Shown: positions 18,081 to 28,954, counted from the first letter of the stretch. The stretch: DNA of 64,000 nucleotides from Desulfovibrio sp. (GCA_030145055.1 JAQYWK010000002.1:372001-436000), one strand, 5' to 3'. Notes: a model not told the origin generated them from the sequence alone. Program-made: numbers and translations.

Positions 18081-20423
18081 CTAAAGCATGTTAACCGGAT
18101 CAAGATCGAGCGTTATTCTAATATTTTTCTTATCGGGACTCAGTCTCATTGCTTCAGCATATAAATCACGCGTTTTTATCCAATCATCAGACTTCACAAG
18201 ACAGTTAAATCTTTTGCGCCCTCTAAGCTGAGACATCGGAGCTGGCACTGGCCCCATCGCCATAAGTCCCGCCTTCGTAGCACTCTCACGGATCTTATCA
18301 AAAAATGTGGGACACAGATCACCGCCACCCCAATTAAGAGGATAACTTATTCTAATAAGCGCGAGTTTAGTGAATGGCGGATAGCGAAATTTTCGCCTTT
18401 TATCAATTTCGCGTTCAAAAAATGTATTGTAATCAGCGGACGAAACAGAACTCCAAATTGGGTTCTCAGGATTTCTGGTCTGAATGATAACTTCACCAGG
18501 CTTCTCTCCCCTACCAGCACGACCTGAAACCTGCACCAACAGCTGAAAAGTACGCTCAGCAGAACGGTAATCTGGGAGATTCAGCCCCAAATCACCCTCT
18601 GAAACAACAACAAGTGTTACACCAGGAAAGTTGTGCCCTTTTGATAACATTTGAGTGCCAACAAGAACCTGAGCATCACCTCTGGCAAAATTTTTAAGAA
18701 TTTCCTCTAACCGTTCCTGCCTGCGAGTGCTGTCACGATCCATGCGCAAAATTTTTGTTTCAGGTGGTAGCGCCTTTGCTACCTGCTCTTCAAGCCGCTC
18801 AGTTCCTCCGCCAAGAGGCAGAAGATTATTGCCACCGCACATAGTGCAAGGCAAAGGGAAATGATGAGCATTGCCGCAATAATGGCAAATTAAACGCTCA
18901 CGCCCCTTATGATAAGTCATGCTGACATTACAATGCGGGCACTTGATCGGCTCTTCACAGTCAATGCAATAAATAAGCGGTGAAAAACCGCGACGATTAA
19001 GCATAATTACAGCTTGCTCACCGCGCGCAATAACTTCTTTTAATCGGTCTTCTGTTTCAGACGCAAACGGCTGTTCGGGATTTTTAATAGTGCTGGTATC
19101 GACTATCTTCACCGTTGGAAGCATGGATTTACCGACTCTTTTCTCCATTGAAATGAGATTAAAAGCCCCCTGCTGAGCCGCATAAAATGTCTTTAAGTCA
19201 GGCGTAGCCGATCCTAATACGAGCAAACTTTTTGTTTTTTGAGCGAGAAAATATGCGACCTCTTTGGCCTGATACGGAAGGCGCTCCTCTTGCTTATATG
19301 ACTCGTCATGCTCTTCATCAATAATAAACAGTCCTGGATTTTGTACAGGCAAGAACAAGGCCGAACGTGTTCCGATAATTAACGTAGGCTTTTTGGCGGT
19401 TGCAACCGCGCGAAAAATAGCTTCTTTGCGCACCGGAGTCTGATAGCCATGGTAAAGATATTTATCTGTATCGGGAAAAAGAGGACAGATGCTATTCCAT
19501 AGAGAATACGCAAGTGCAATTTCGGGCACTAAAACTACAGCGGAACGCCCCTGCTCAAGACACTTACGCGCCGCGGTCATGTAAACAAGAGTTTTGCCGC
19601 TTCCTGTTATTCCGTGCAAAAGCTTAACTTCACTTTTGTCACTATCAAGAGCCTCTTCTAACTCTTCAATCGCTGCTTGCTGTTGCTCAGTAGGCGTGAA
19701 ATCCCATTCATCGGTTGAGACCTTGCACTTCTCGGCAGGATTACGCTCTTCCGCTGGCGGAGGTCCTACTTTTAAGAGTAAGTCAGATTGCAGCTTATTA
19801 ATAACCCCGGTAGTCCAATCTCCCATAATCATTTTAAGGAAACCTTTCTCACGCGGGCCGTTCTCATAAATATATTCAAGAACTTGCAACTGGCGGGCAG
19901 CATTAGGCCGAACGGGCCAAGGTGGATCAGTAGTAAGGCTGACGTACTCTTCTTTTTCTATGGACGCAGGCAAACTGACGCTCATCCTGTCATCATTATA
20001 GATGGAGACGAGATTAAGCCGAGATTCAAAGTCCATGCGGGCGAGGTCCGCACCCTTTATTTTTTTCGGGAAATTTCTATCGGCAATTTTGAAAGCCAGC
20101 TTTGCGCTGCGAAATCTTTTAGGAACAACATTTTCCAAAACTTTGCCGAGCGGTTGCAACTGCCGCGTTGCGATGTTCCGGTAAAGCTGAAAATGAGTTG
20201 AATTGAGTAACGGCTCTTTTTCAAGAGGCCATACGATGGGTTTTAACTCTATATTTTCTGGAGCAACGGGCTGAATTTCAATTAAAAAAGCAACCCTGAA
20301 AGATTTCCCCAATGGAACAAGAACCCGCTGACCTTCAGCTAATTGCGGAAGGTCAGCGGGCGCTGAATAAGTATAAATAGAATATGGAGGACTGGCGAGG
20401 CAGGCCTGCCAGAGGGTAGTCAT
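18081..20423 (-). CDS. priA: Primosomal replication-restart helicase PriA
   Basis: 780 residues. N-terminal 3'-DNA-binding domain, then superfamily 2 helicase motifs (LLHGITGSGKTLVYM, LFIIDEEHDESYKQEE, LGSATPDLKT, GTQMLSKGHNFPGV, VSGRAGRGEKPGEV). The zinc-binding insert is complete (CIDCEEPIKCPHC, CHYCGNAHHF, CTMCGG). It reloads the replisome at stalled forks. It is the last gene of the ftsH-to-priA run and starts 12 bp after the unknown gene. Confidence 0.96.
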   Translation of the reverse strand: MTTLWQACLASPPYSIYTYSAPADLPQLAEGQRVLVPLGKSFRVAFLIEIQPVAPENIELKPIVWPLEKEPLLNSTHFQLYRNIATRQLQPLGKVLENVVPKRFRSAKLAFKIADRNFPKKIKGADLARMDFESRLNLVSIYNDDRMSVSLPASIEKEEYVSLTTDPPWPVRPNAARQLQVLEYIYENGPREKGFLKMIMGDWTTGVINKLQSDLLLKVGPPPAEERNPAEKCKVSTDEWDFTPTEQQQAAIEELEEALDSDKSEVKLLHGITGSGKTLVYMTAARKCLEQGRSAVVLVPEIALAYSLWNSICPLFPDTDKYLYHGYQTPVRKEAIFRAVATAKKPTLIIGTRSALFLPVQNPGLFIIDEEHDESYKQEERLPYQAKEVAYFLAQKTKSLLVLGSATPDLKTFYAAQQGAFNLISMEKRVGKSMLPTVKIVDTSTIKNPEQPFASETEDRLKEVIARGEQAVIMLNRRGFSPLIYCIDCEEPIKCPHCNVSMTYHKGRERLICHYCGNAHHFPLPCTMCGGNNLLPLGGGTERLEEQVAKALPPETKILRMDRDSTRRQERLEEILKNFARGDAQVLVGTQMLSKGHNFPGVTLVVVSEGDLGLNLPDYRSAERTFQLLVQVSGRAGRGEKPGEVIIQTRNPENPIWSSVSSADYNTFFEREIDKRRKFRYPPFTKLALIRISYPLNWGGGDLCPTFFDKIRESATKAGLMAMGPVPAPMSQLRGRKRFNCLVKSDDWIKTRDLYAEAMRLSPDKKNIRITLDLDPVNML

Positions 20424-20435
20424 CGTAGTGCCTTA

Positions 20436-21197
20436 CTAAGGTTTAATGCGGAGACATTTCTTAAGCAGTTCTAAAACTGAACTACTCGGAATACCGCATG
20501 ATGACTCATTTTTAAGAGCTGCTGCGGAGAAAACAGCTGGAGCAATTTTTTGTCTAACTCCAAGCCATTCAATTTTAAATTCAGCGGAATCTTCTCCCAC
20601 TGCGATTACGCCTGTATGTGGAAGCATAAAACCCGCAAACTTTGTGTAAGTACCAAACGAGATGGACCTTCCAGCTCCAAGCGTAATTTTAAGCGGTCCG
20701 AAATTTTCATTATCAAGCCTGATTTGAGGAGAGGAATCATCTGTAGATTCTGCTCCGAAAACAAAGACAGGCAGACCATCATTGAAGCCGTAACTTCTTG
20801 TGGAGTTAGTCATACCGAGACTTTTCCAGTCACTAGTAGGATCATCTGAAACCCAAAATTGCAACGGAGAAACGGGAAGATCCGCATTGACCGGGCACTC
20901 AGCAGACGTTTTAAAATACTGTCCGATAGATTTTGCTGTAACAGTTCCATTGCCATAGGCATTACTAACGAAAGTCTGCTGCCAACGATCATCTCCACGC
21001 TTAATTCTAAGAGATGTTCCCGGCTCAGAAGGGAAAGTAATAAGAGCTTCATAAGAAGTTAACGCACCATATTTCTGATACATTGTATCATCAATGGCTT
21101 CATCTGACGGAAAAAAGGCCCTTGCTGATCTGCACCAAAACAGACTCGCAACAAGGACCATTATGAACAAAAAGACTGGTATTTTTTTTACGAACAA
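20436..21197 (-). CDS. Exported protein of unknown function
   Basis: 253 residues. Residues 1-28 are a signal peptide or anchor (FVKKIPVFLFIMVLVASLFW, then ARAFF). The remainder is rich in short strands with scattered prolines and two late cysteines (SSCGIPSSS, KKCLRI). Its start overlaps the galU end by 10 bp and it ends 12 bp before priA, so it is likely part of the same transcript. I do not recognise the family. Confidence 0.7.
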   Translation of the reverse strand: MFVKKIPVFLFIMVLVASLFWCRSARAFFPSDEAIDDTMYQKYGALTSYEALITFPSEPGTSLRIKRGDDRWQQTFVSNAYGNGTVTAKSIGQYFKTSAECPVNADLPVSPLQFWVSDDPTSDWKSLGMTNSTRSYGFNDGLPVFVFGAESTDDSSPQIRLDNENFGPLKITLGAGRSISFGTYTKFAGFMLPHTGVIAVGEDSAEFKIEWLGVRQKIAPAVFSAAALKNESSCGIPSSSVLELLKKCLRIKP

Positions 21198-22057
21198 GAC
21201 AAAAGCTCCCTCAAACTCTTTACTAAACCATCACGTAACTCTTCATCCTGAAGAGCGAAATAAATATTTGCAGTAAGGTACTCAACCCAGTCGCCTGCGT
21301 CAAATCTCTGCCCGCGCAATTTAACCGCAAGGAGTTTATTGTCCTGAGCAAGGCACTGTAAAGCGTCAGTAAGCTGAATTTCTCCGCCTACGCCTGGTTC
21401 AAGATTTTCGAGATGATCAAATATTTCAGGTAAAAGCACGTAACGTCCAACAATAGCAAGCCTTGATGGAGCCTGCCCAATTGGTGGTTTTTCAACCAAG
21501 TTGCGGACTCGGTACATTCCAGGAGCAAATTCTTCACCCTGAACAATACCATAACGATCAACCTTATTTTCAGGAACCTCGATAACACCTACAACAGCCA
21601 TATTCTCTGTACGAGCTGCGTCGATAAGCTGTTTAATACCCGGCTCCAAGCCAAACATAAGGTCATCTCCAACCATTACAGCGAAGGGATCGTTTTTACA
21701 GACTTCTTTGGCACAAAGTACAGCATGACCTAATCCGAGCTGCTTTTTCTGACGGACGGAGATAATGTTAACCATTTCCGCGACCCTTCGACATTCGGCT
21801 AATATCTCGTGTTTATTCGCACGCTTAAGAACGTCTTCAAGGGACAAGTTATAGTCAAAATGATCTTCAATTATTTTTTTATTCTGGTTTGTAATAAAAA
21901 CAACATCTGTTAGTCCACTAGTCATTGCTTCTTCAACAACATACTGAATGACAGGTTTTCTAAAGATTGGGAGCATCTCTTTAGGTATATTTTTCGTAGC
22001 AGGCAATGATCTTGTGCCCCAACCAGCAACAGGAATAATAACTTTCTTGATGACCAT
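21188..22057 (-). CDS. galU: UTP-glucose-1-phosphate uridylyltransferase
   Basis: 289 residues. The nucleotide-binding N-terminus is VIIPVAGWGTRSLPATKNIP followed by KEMLPI, then QKKQLGLGHAVLCAKE, VMVGDDLM, and VEKPPIGQAPSRLAIVGRYV, all GalU signatures. It makes UDP-glucose for surface glycans. W and S in GWGTRS replace the more usual L and F, which is conservative in position. It is 54 bp downstream of glmM. The UDP-sugar it makes is a plausible donor for the transferases elsewhere in the window. Confidence 0.95.
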   Translation of the reverse strand: MVIKKVIIPVAGWGTRSLPATKNIPKEMLPIFRKPVIQYVVEEAMTSGLTDVVFITNQNKKIIEDHFDYNLSLEDVLKRANKHEILAECRRVAEMVNIISVRQKKQLGLGHAVLCAKEVCKNDPFAVMVGDDLMFGLEPGIKQLIDAARTENMAVVGVIEVPENKVDRYGIVQGEEFAPGMYRVRNLVEKPPIGQAPSRLAIVGRYVLLPEIFDHLENLEPGVGGEIQLTDALQCLAQDNKLLAVKLRGQRFDAGDWVEYLTANIYFALQDEELRDGLVKSLRELLSCS

Positions 22058-22111
22058 CGTTCAGACTCCTTGAATATATTCAGCAACGAATGATTGCGCT
22101 GAACAAATGAT

Positions 22112-23461
22112 TTAAACTAAATGCTTTTCCAGAACGTCTGCAAGTTCAGCAGTATAGAGATCAACCTTAGCCTTGTCTTCTGCTTCAACCATCACTCTAG
22201 CTACCGACTCAGTGCCTGAATAACGGAGTAAAACTCTACCTTTATCGCCAAGTGCTTTTTCAACTTTTTTAAGAGCTTCCTGCACAGCTGGCACTTCCTC
22301 GAAAGGAACTTTTCTCTTAACATGAACATTTACAAGCGATTGTGGATACAGTTTAAGCAAACCTGAAAGTTCAGATAACGGCTTGTTTTTCACACATAGT
22401 ATACGCAATAACTGTAGGGCCGCAAGCAGTCCATCACCTGTAGTACTATACTCTCTAAATATGAGGTGGCCAGACTGCTCTCCACCGAGGACAGCACCTT
22501 CACGGCGCATTGCTTCCATAACATAGCGGTCACCAACTTTAGTCCGTAGCAATGTTCCGCCACGTTCCTTCATGAAGTTTTCAAGAGCCATATTGCTCAT
22601 AACGGTTGCAACAAGCATATTTTTAGCAAGCTTGCCACGTTCCATAAGATCAGCAGCGCATAGAGCCATAAGCTGATCACCATCAAGAACCTGCCCTTTC
22701 TCGTCGACTACAATCAAACGGTCACCGTCGCCATCAATTGCAAGACCGATATCCGCGTTCTCTTCAACAACGCGTTGTCCAACAATTTCAGGATACAGTG
22801 AGCCACATTTGTCATTGATATTAAGACCATTAGGTTTATTACCGATGGTCACAACTTCAGCACCAAGTTCTTCAAACATATGCCCAAGGCTGTAAGTTGC
22901 ACCGTTCGCACAATCGAGTACAAGCTTAACGCCTTTAAGCGTCATTTTGTGAGGAAAGCTGTACTTCAAATAAACAATATAGCGCCCTCTTGCATCTTCA
23001 ATTTTAGCTGCCTTACCAATATTTTCAGACTGAGGATAATTCCAGTTTGGATTCTCAGAGAGTACCATTTCAGCAATTTCATCTTCGAGACCATCAGGAA
23101 GTTTAAAACCATCTTTATCAAAAAGCTTAATGCCATTATCCATAAAAGGATTATGAGAAGCAGAGATTACTATGCCAAGATCAGCGCGCATATTTCGTGT
23201 AAGAAACGAAATTGCAGGAGTCGGCATCGGCCCAACCTGATAAACGTCCATACCCATAGCACAGAGCCCTGCTGTAAGCGCAGACTCAAAAACATAACCT
23301 GAAAGTCTTGTATCTTTACCGATTATAACTTTGGGACGCTGATTACCATTTCTAAAAAAATGACCACAAGCAAGGCCCAGTTTCAAGGCAATCTCAGGTG
23401 TCATCGGAAATATATTAACTTGACCACGCAGGCCATCAGTTCCAAATAAACGTGTACTCAT
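22112..23461 (-). CDS. glmM: Phosphoglucosamine mutase
   Basis: 449 residues. [10 protein letters not shown] at the start, phosphoserine loop [15 protein letters not shown] (about residue 100), metal loop [13 protein letters not shown], sugar loop GGEQSGHLI and phosphate loop [14 protein letters not shown]. It converts glucosamine-6-phosphate to glucosamine-1-phosphate for peptidoglycan and LPS. It sits just downstream of cdaA and the YbbR gene, the classic cdaA-cdaR-glmM order in which GlmM can also inhibit CdaA in Gram-positive bacteria. Confidence 0.96.
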   Translation of the reverse strand: MSTRLFGTDGLRGQVNIFPMTPEIALKLGLACGHFFRNGNQRPKVIIGKDTRLSGYVFESALTAGLCAMGMDVYQVGPMPTPAISFLTRNMRADLGIVISASHNPFMDNGIKLFDKDGFKLPDGLEDEIAEMVLSENPNWNYPQSENIGKAAKIEDARGRYIVYLKYSFPHKMTLKGVKLVLDCANGATYSLGHMFEELGAEVVTIGNKPNGLNINDKCGSLYPEIVGQRVVEENADIGLAIDGDGDRLIVVDEKGQVLDGDQLMALCAADLMERGKLAKNMLVATVMSNMALENFMKERGGTLLRTKVGDRYVMEAMRREGAVLGGEQSGHLIFREYSTTGDGLLAALQLLRILCVKNKPLSELSGLLKLYPQSLVNVHVKRKVPFEEVPAVQEALKKVEKALGDKGRVLLRYSGTESVARVMVEAEDKAKVDLYTAELADVLEKHLV

Positions 23462-23488
23462 CCAGCATCTCCCAAAACAGAATATGGG

Positions 23489-24409
23489 CTATTGATCCAT
23501 TAAAGTCTGTCTTGATATTGTTATAGTTATAGCTTCAGGATTCCTTTTAGTAACTGAGCATCCTGAAGGAACGCTAACATCATAATTAACGATGTTTTCA
23601 CCATTTGGTATTGTCGCATTAATATCTATAGAAGCAGTAATTTCATTTCTAAAATCATTTTTACGGAAGAAGGGTTTAGGACCTTCAACGTAAAGTCTCA
23701 CAAAATTCTGACTGGCCGTAAAATCAATTTCTTCAGGACCCAGAATATACAAGGGAACTTTTACCCACATCTTCGCCTTTCTTACCTTAAAATCAAGCGA
23801 AACGGTAACCATTCCCGGATTAGATTCTACTTCTTCAGGAAGATTCAATGGAATCAACCCCTTCCAAAGTTCAGGAGAATCAGTATCAAGCATTATATCC
23901 TGCGTACGAACTTGCGCAACTTTTTTAAGTATTGAAGCCGGACCGCGAAGAACAACTTCCGTAGGCTCACAGGATTTCCTTTCAATAGTATAGTCTTTGT
24001 TCAGAGCCCCCTTCCATGTTGGGATAACTCTGACCGTTTTCTTCACATACATATCAACAACAAGGCTAATAATCGAAGGTTTAATTTCAACAACTTCCAG
24101 AGCGCTGCCAAGACCGAGCTTCTCGGGAACAACAGCAATAGGATTGTTGCCTACAATAAGGTGTCCAGTATCAAGCGAATAAGCCATTTTTTTAGTATCA
24201 AGATTGCGAATAAGTCCTTTAGGGCCTCTAAGACGGGCAGAAACATTTGTAATCATCCCACTACGAATAATCATGCCCTGAGGCGGATTAACAATTTCCA
24301 AAGGAAATTCAACCCATGTTTCAACAAGATCCCGGCCTGTAACCAGATACCATGTCAAAATGGCCATTGTAATCGCCAGTAGCGCTATTTTCCAGTGTTT
24401 ATCTACCAT
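23489..24409 (-). CDS. cdaR: YbbR-domain membrane protein, CdaA partner
   Basis: 306 residues. One N-terminal membrane helix (WKIALLAITMAILTWYLV) and then repeated YbbR beta-domains (typical LRGPKGLIRNLDTKKM, VVLRGPASILKKV, YVEGPKPFFRKN). YbbR/CdaR proteins bind the membrane and modulate diadenylate cyclase CdaA. It starts 4 bp after cdaA. There are about three repeats visible. Confidence 0.88.
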   Translation of the reverse strand: MVDKHWKIALLAITMAILTWYLVTGRDLVETWVEFPLEIVNPPQGMIIRSGMITNVSARLRGPKGLIRNLDTKKMAYSLDTGHLIVGNNPIAVVPEKLGLGSALEVVEIKPSIISLVVDMYVKKTVRVIPTWKGALNKDYTIERKSCEPTEVVLRGPASILKKVAQVRTQDIMLDTDSPELWKGLIPLNLPEEVESNPGMVTVSLDFKVRKAKMWVKVPLYILGPEEIDFTASQNFVRLYVEGPKPFFRKNDFRNEITASIDINATIPNGENIVNYDVSVPSGCSVTKRNPEAITITISRQTLMDQ

Positions 24410-24413
24410 AGTG

Positions 24414-25160
24414 TTAGCTCAAAGTGTTCTTTAGAACACGTTTTAATCTGACAATATCTAGGCTTGTAGTAAGCTTGCCACCTATCGCAACAGAAATTGT
24501 GCCCCGTTCCTCTGAAACTGCAATCGCTATTACATCTGTTTCTTCGCTGATACCTAGGGCGGCCCTATGCCTTGTGCCGATAGCACTCTTTCTGGTCGAG
24601 ACCTGTGCCAAAGGCAATATACATGATGCAGCAACAATTCTATTAGAATTAATCACCACAGCCCCGTCATGAAGCGGTGTATCCGGCCAAAAAATATTTA
24701 TAAGAAGCTGTTTTGTAATTTTAGAATCAATCTCAACGCCCTTCTCAATAATGTCTCCGAGTGGAACATTCTTTTGAACAACTACAAGAGCCCCTATTTT
24801 GCGGCGAGCCATTGAATCCATTGCAGAACAAATCTCATCAATCACTGCAATTTTAAAGTCATTCTTTCGCCACAAACGGCCTGCGCCCATTTGAGCAAGA
24901 CCTTTTCGGATATCACGCTGAAATAAAATAACTATTATAAGAAAAATTGAACTCAAAAAATTCGTAAGGAGCCAGTTCAGAGTGTATAAACCGAAGACAT
25001 CCGAGGTGTAATAAACAAAAAGGATAACAAACAAACCCCAAATAATAGCCGCAGCACGAGTTCCCCGTACAAGCAGAATTACGTAAAAATAGACGACACC
25101 GACAAGGCCGATATCGAGCAGTTCCTTCCAGGAAATTTGAAATCCTAATAATTCAAACAT
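24414..25160 (-). CDS. cdaA: Membrane diadenylate cyclase CdaA
   Basis: 248 residues. Three N-terminal membrane helices (about residues 10-75), then a DisA_N/DAC catalytic domain with both signature loops intact: PLHDGAVVI and IGTRHRAALGISEETD. It forms c-di-AMP from two ATP. It overlaps the folP end by one base. The second DAC-like protein of this window (40870-42300) has altered loops, so this is the sure c-di-AMP synthase here. Confidence 0.95.
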   Translation of the reverse strand: MFELLGFQISWKELLDIGLVGVVYFYVILLVRGTRAAAIIWGLFVILFVYYTSDVFGLYTLNWLLTNFLSSIFLIIVILFQRDIRKGLAQMGAGRLWRKNDFKIAVIDEICSAMDSMARRKIGALVVVQKNVPLGDIIEKGVEIDSKITKQLLINIFWPDTPLHDGAVVINSNRIVAASCILPLAQVSTRKSAIGTRHRAALGISEETDVIAIAVSEERGTISVAIGGKLTTSLDIVRLKRVLKNTLS

Positions 25161-26002
25161 TAAATATCCTTGGTAAGCTCCTTCACAATCCTCAAGGTCT
25201 GAGCAGTCAGACCCACCTCGTGAACTCTATGAATCGAAACTCCGCGCGCGGCAAGAACCGCTGTTGCGGCCTGGGTTGCGTTTTGACGATCCTGCGGCTC
25301 AAGCCCTAAAAGCTTGCCCCATAATGACTTATTTGAAAGCCCCATGTAAACGGGAAAACCTAATTCCATCAGCACATCAATATTTTTTAGAATCTCAATA
25401 TTGTGTTCAAGAGTTTTTCCAAACCCTATGCCTGGATCAATTACTATGTTTTTTTCGGGTAATCCAGCTTTTAAGAGTTTTTCAAGACTTTTTTTAAAAA
25501 AAACAGAAATTTCTTCAATTACATTATTATAATGTGGTGCAATTTGCATTTTTTCAGGACTACCCTGACTATGCATCAAAACATACCCAGGCTTAACGTC
25601 TGCCACCACTTCGAGAAGGGCAGGATCAGCACTGAAAGCTGAAACATCATTAATAATAGAAGCTCCAGCCTCAAGGGCAGCAAGGGCTACCTCATGCTTA
25701 ACGGTATCAACAGATACAACATGATCCCTGGCAAGTTCTCGAATAACCGGTATTACGCGGCTGATTTCATCAGCTACAGATACCTTGTCCGCGAATGGCC
25801 TTGTACTTTCACCGCCGACATCAAGTATATCCGCGCCCTGCGACGCCAGCATTCTGCCATTGGCAATGGCATGCTCAGGGGAATAGTTAACTCCACCATC
25901 ATAAAAAGAATCAGGAGTTACATTTACTATTCCGGCAATAAAAAAAGGGGAAGGGGTTAAAACCCTTCCCCCCTTAATGGTCCATGTGTAGGTCCGCTTC
26001 AT
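25160..26002 (-). CDS. folP: Dihydropteroate synthase
   Basis: 280 residues. Signatures GIVNVTPDSFYDGG, LDVGGESTRPFADKV, SINDVSA-like IINDVSAFSADP and IDPGIGFGKTLEHN, plus the C-terminal SIHRVHEV. It joins p-aminobenzoate to the pterin pyrophosphate in folate synthesis. It starts 13 bp after ftsH. Confidence 0.96.
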   Translation of the reverse strand: MKRTYTWTIKGGRVLTPSPFFIAGIVNVTPDSFYDGGVNYSPEHAIANGRMLASQGADILDVGGESTRPFADKVSVADEISRVIPVIRELARDHVVSVDTVKHEVALAALEAGASIINDVSAFSADPALLEVVADVKPGYVLMHSQGSPEKMQIAPHYNNVIEEISVFFKKSLEKLLKAGLPEKNIVIDPGIGFGKTLEHNIEILKNIDVLMELGFPVYMGLSNKSLWGKLLGLEPQDRQNATQAATAVLAARGVSIHRVHEVGLTAQTLRIVKELTKDI

Positions 26003-26015
26003 TTAACTATTCCAG

Positions 26016-28070
26016 CTAGTCGGAGCTCTTTTTATCATCAGAAGACTTAACTTCCTCAGACTTTGTTTCGGACTCTTTGCTAGATTTATCAGCTGAATCT
26101 TCAGGTGATTCTTCAAAAGAAAACTCATTGCTTTCGTTTGAATCAACTTCAGCAGTGGCTTCATCCTTCTCTTCAACCGGAGTGTATCCAGCTTTTGCTG
26201 TAGACTCATAAGCCTTAGCAGCATTTGAAGGGGTTGCGGAATTAGCCAGATTTTCCAGCGGAGGTAACACTCCACCGTTCATTAGCGTATCAATTTCATC
26301 TCCAGAGATAGTTTCGCGCTCAAGTAATGCAGCGGCAATCTTGTGGAGATGATCTTTGTTTTCGGTAAGCAACATTTTAGCTTTTTCAAGAGCTGTGTCG
26401 ATAATTCTTCTAATTTCAGAATCAATAAGACGCGCAGTATCTTCACTAAAGTCTTTACCGTGACCGAATTCCTTACCTAGGAAGACCTGATCATTGGTTT
26501 CACCGAAAGTCATAGGTCCGAGTTTTTCACTCATACCCCACTGACAAACCATGCTGCGAGCCATCTTAGTAGCGCGCTCAATATCGTTGCTGGCTCCGGT
26601 AGTCATCTGATCAAGGATTATTTCCTCTGCAACACGACCACCAAGAAGCATCACAAGTGTATCTTCAAGGTATCTTTTAGAATAGTTATGACGATCATCA
26701 ACAGGGAGCTGCTGGGTTACACCAAGAGCTCTACCACGAGGAATAATCGTTACCTTATGGATTGGATCAGTATCTTCAAGAAGCTTAGCTGCAAGAGCGT
26801 GCCCTGCTTCGTGATACGCTGTGGTTTCTTTTTCTTTGTCATTAAGAATAAGACTACGACGTTCTCTACCCATAAGTACTTTATCTTTGGCTTCTTCGAA
26901 ATCCACCATTTTCACGTAGTCCTGATTATTCTTAGCTGCGTAAAGAGCCGCCTCATTGACGAGGTTCTCAAGATCCGCACCAGAAAATCCAGGTGTTCCG
27001 CGAGCAATGACATCAAGATCAAGATCATCTGCCAAAGGTGTTTTGCGTGTATGAACTTTAAGGATATGAGCTCTACCCCTAACATCAGGAGTAGGAACAA
27101 CAACCTGTCTATCAAAACGACCAGGTCTCAGTAGAGCTGGATCAAGAACATCAGGCCTGTTCGTAGCAGCAATAAGGATAACGCCTTCGTTAGACTCAAA
27201 TCCATCCATCTCAACGAGAAGCTGGTTAAGTGTCTGTTCGCGTTCATCATGCCCACCGCCGAGACCGGCGCCACGCTGACGTCCTACTGCATCAATTTCA
27301 TCAATAAAGATCAAACAAGGAGCATTCTTTTTACCCTGAGCAAAAAGATCACGAACACGGGAAGCACCGACACCAACGAACATTTCAACAAAATCCGAAC
27401 CAGAAATTGAGAAAAAAGGTACGCCAGCTTCACCGGCTACTGCTCGTGCAAGCAAAGTTTTACCAGTACCCGGTGATCCGACAAGAAGAACCCCTTTAGG
27501 GATACGACCGCCAAGACGGGTAAATTTCTTAGGCTCACTTAAAAACTGGACGATTTCAACAAGCTCTTCTTTCGCTTCATCAACTCCGGCAACATCCTGA
27601 AATGTTACCTTAGCGCTTTCTTCATTAAGCATACGAGCTTTAGACCTACCGAAAGACATGGCCCCGCCACGTCCTCCGCCACCGCCGCCGCCTTGCATTT
27701 GACGCATGAAAAAGATCCATACCCCAACAAGAAGCAGCATAGGAAACCATGATATAAACAGAGTCATATACCAAGGAGAATCTTCAGCCGGTTCTGCTAT
27801 TACTTCAATTTTATTCTTAATTAAATTCGGAACAAGATTCGGATCATTGGGACTATAGGTAACGAAACGTTTATCGCCAACCATAACTCCACTGATTTTT
27901 TGTCCCTGAATCTTGACTTGTATGACCTCTCCGCTATCAACTTTCATTAGAAAGTCTGTATAGGAAACCTTTTGCTTGGGAGCGGCAGGTTGGTTGAAAA
28001 GATTGAACAAAACAATCATCACCAACATGATGGTTACCCAGACCAAGAGGTTCTTGGCAAAACTGTTCAA
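26016..28070 (-). CDS. ftsH: ATP-dependent membrane zinc metalloprotease FtsH
   Basis: 684 residues. Two N-terminal membrane helices (about 5-25 and 105-125) flank a periplasmic domain. A glycine-rich turn follows, then the AAA module ([27 protein letters not shown]) and the zinc protease motif HEAGHAL near residue 420. The last 50 residues are an acidic, serine- and glutamate-rich tail longer than in E. coli FtsH. It degrades misfolded membrane proteins and selected regulators. It heads the run ending with priA. Confidence 0.97.
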   Translation of the reverse strand: MNSFAKNLLVWVTIMLVMIVLFNLFNQPAAPKQKVSYTDFLMKVDSGEVIQVKIQGQKISGVMVGDKRFVTYSPNDPNLVPNLIKNKIEVIAEPAEDSPWYMTLFISWFPMLLLVGVWIFFMRQMQGGGGGGGRGGAMSFGRSKARMLNEESAKVTFQDVAGVDEAKEELVEIVQFLSEPKKFTRLGGRIPKGVLLVGSPGTGKTLLARAVAGEAGVPFFSISGSDFVEMFVGVGASRVRDLFAQGKKNAPCLIFIDEIDAVGRQRGAGLGGGHDEREQTLNQLLVEMDGFESNEGVILIAATNRPDVLDPALLRPGRFDRQVVVPTPDVRGRAHILKVHTRKTPLADDLDLDVIARGTPGFSGADLENLVNEAALYAAKNNQDYVKMVDFEEAKDKVLMGRERRSLILNDKEKETTAYHEAGHALAAKLLEDTDPIHKVTIIPRGRALGVTQQLPVDDRHNYSKRYLEDTLVMLLGGRVAEEIILDQMTTGASNDIERATKMARSMVCQWGMSEKLGPMTFGETNDQVFLGKEFGHGKDFSEDTARLIDSEIRRIIDTALEKAKMLLTENKDHLHKIAAALLERETISGDEIDTLMNGGVLPPLENLANSATPSNAAKAYESTAKAGYTPVEEKDEATAEVDSNESNEFSFEESPEDSADKSSKESETKSEEVKSSDDKKSSD

Positions 28071-28263
28071 ATTTCATCTCCTTCATATTTATCCGGCCCA
28101 TGTCTGCAACACGCAAACCTAAGGTATACGGACTAAAATCAGTTCTTTGTTTAGCTTCAATCAGTATTAATAAGTCTAATTCTAGAAAAGGCAAGGGGAA
28201 TAAGAAAGATTATTAATGCTTGCCCTTATTTCATAAAATTGGTAGCTGATTTTCCTTGAGAAC

Positions 28264-28357
28264 GGAAGTGTTTCGTCACCGGTGTGGCGCCTGGACTTCA
28301 AATCCAGTGGACGGGCTAACCCTCGTCGGTAGGTTCGACTCCTATACACTTCCGCCA
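28264..28357 (+). tRNA. selC: tRNA-Sec (anticodon UCA)
   Basis: An 8-bp acceptor stem (GGAAGTGT/ACACTTCC), discriminator G and encoded CCA. The anticodon arm is CTGGA-CTTCAAA-TCCAG with TCA. A long extra arm (GACGGG...CTCGTC region) and long D-arm fit the selenocysteine tRNA. It is opposite in orientation to ftsH. No selenoprotein with an in-frame TGA is evident in this window. Confidence 0.93.
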
Positions 28358-28509
28358 TTCCTATCTCACTCCCCCCTTTCGGACACTCCTCTGAACTATC
28401 AATAAAATACAAATATTAGCTTCCCAATACGCCCAATAATCAGTAATATAAATCGCGAAGAGGCGCTCCCTTAGCCTTTTTTTTGCATGATAAAAGAAGG
28501 AGCAAAAAA

Positions 28510-28920
28510 ATGGACTCAAAATGTACTAAAAGATCTTTTTTATATACTGGATGCGATGAAATAGACAAACAGCATCAAGGTTTCTTTAGACTTCTGGAAA
28601 AATTTAATTCACAAATTGCTGACCATGAAAACAGTCAAATTGCTGATATTATTTCTGAATTATATCTTTATAGTATCTACCATTTTGAAACTGAAGAAAA
28701 GATATTCAGCCAATACCCATCCATTGATTTTTCGAAACACCTAAACCAACATCAAGCTTTTTCCGACAAAATTGAGCAATTTAATAGCGTTTGCTTACTG
28801 GACAACCCAAAAGAAACCAATAAGATACTTAAATTTATGGAAAATTGGCTCATATCCCACATTCAAAAGATAGATATAGCCGATTTCAAAGCCATAGAAG
28901 ACTTCGAGAATAAAAAATAA
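28510..28920 (+). CDS. Bacteriohemerythrin
   Basis: 136 residues. ATG at 28510 is chosen because AAGGAG lies 9 bases upstream; a TTG 27 bases earlier lacks such a site. The di-iron ligand set is present: DEIDKQHQGFF (His22), YHFETEEKIF, HLNQHQAF and SHIQKIDIADF. A single-domain, soluble O2-binding protein, common in Desulfovibrio for oxygen sensing or storage. It follows the tRNA-Sec on the same strand. Confidence 0.93.
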   Translation: MDSKCTKRSFLYTGCDEIDKQHQGFFRLLEKFNSQIADHENSQIADIISELYLYSIYHFETEEKIFSQYPSIDFSKHLNQHQAFSDKIEQFNSVCLLDNPKETNKILKFMENWLISHIQKIDIADFKAIEDFENKK

Positions 28921-28954
28921 AAAAGCTCCATTCAAATTAAATGGAGCTTTTTTA
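28921..28954. terminator. Bidirectional terminator between bacteriohemerythrin and argH
   Basis: A 12-bp perfect stem (AAAAGCTCCATT / AATGGAGCTTTT) with a 7-base loop. The outer bases supply U-runs in both directions, so it can end both convergent transcripts. Confidence 0.85.

Noticed and set aside
28264-28357. tRNA-Sec as an integration site for a mobile element.
   Set aside because: No integrase, direct repeat of the tRNA 3' end or foreign-looking block lies next to it.
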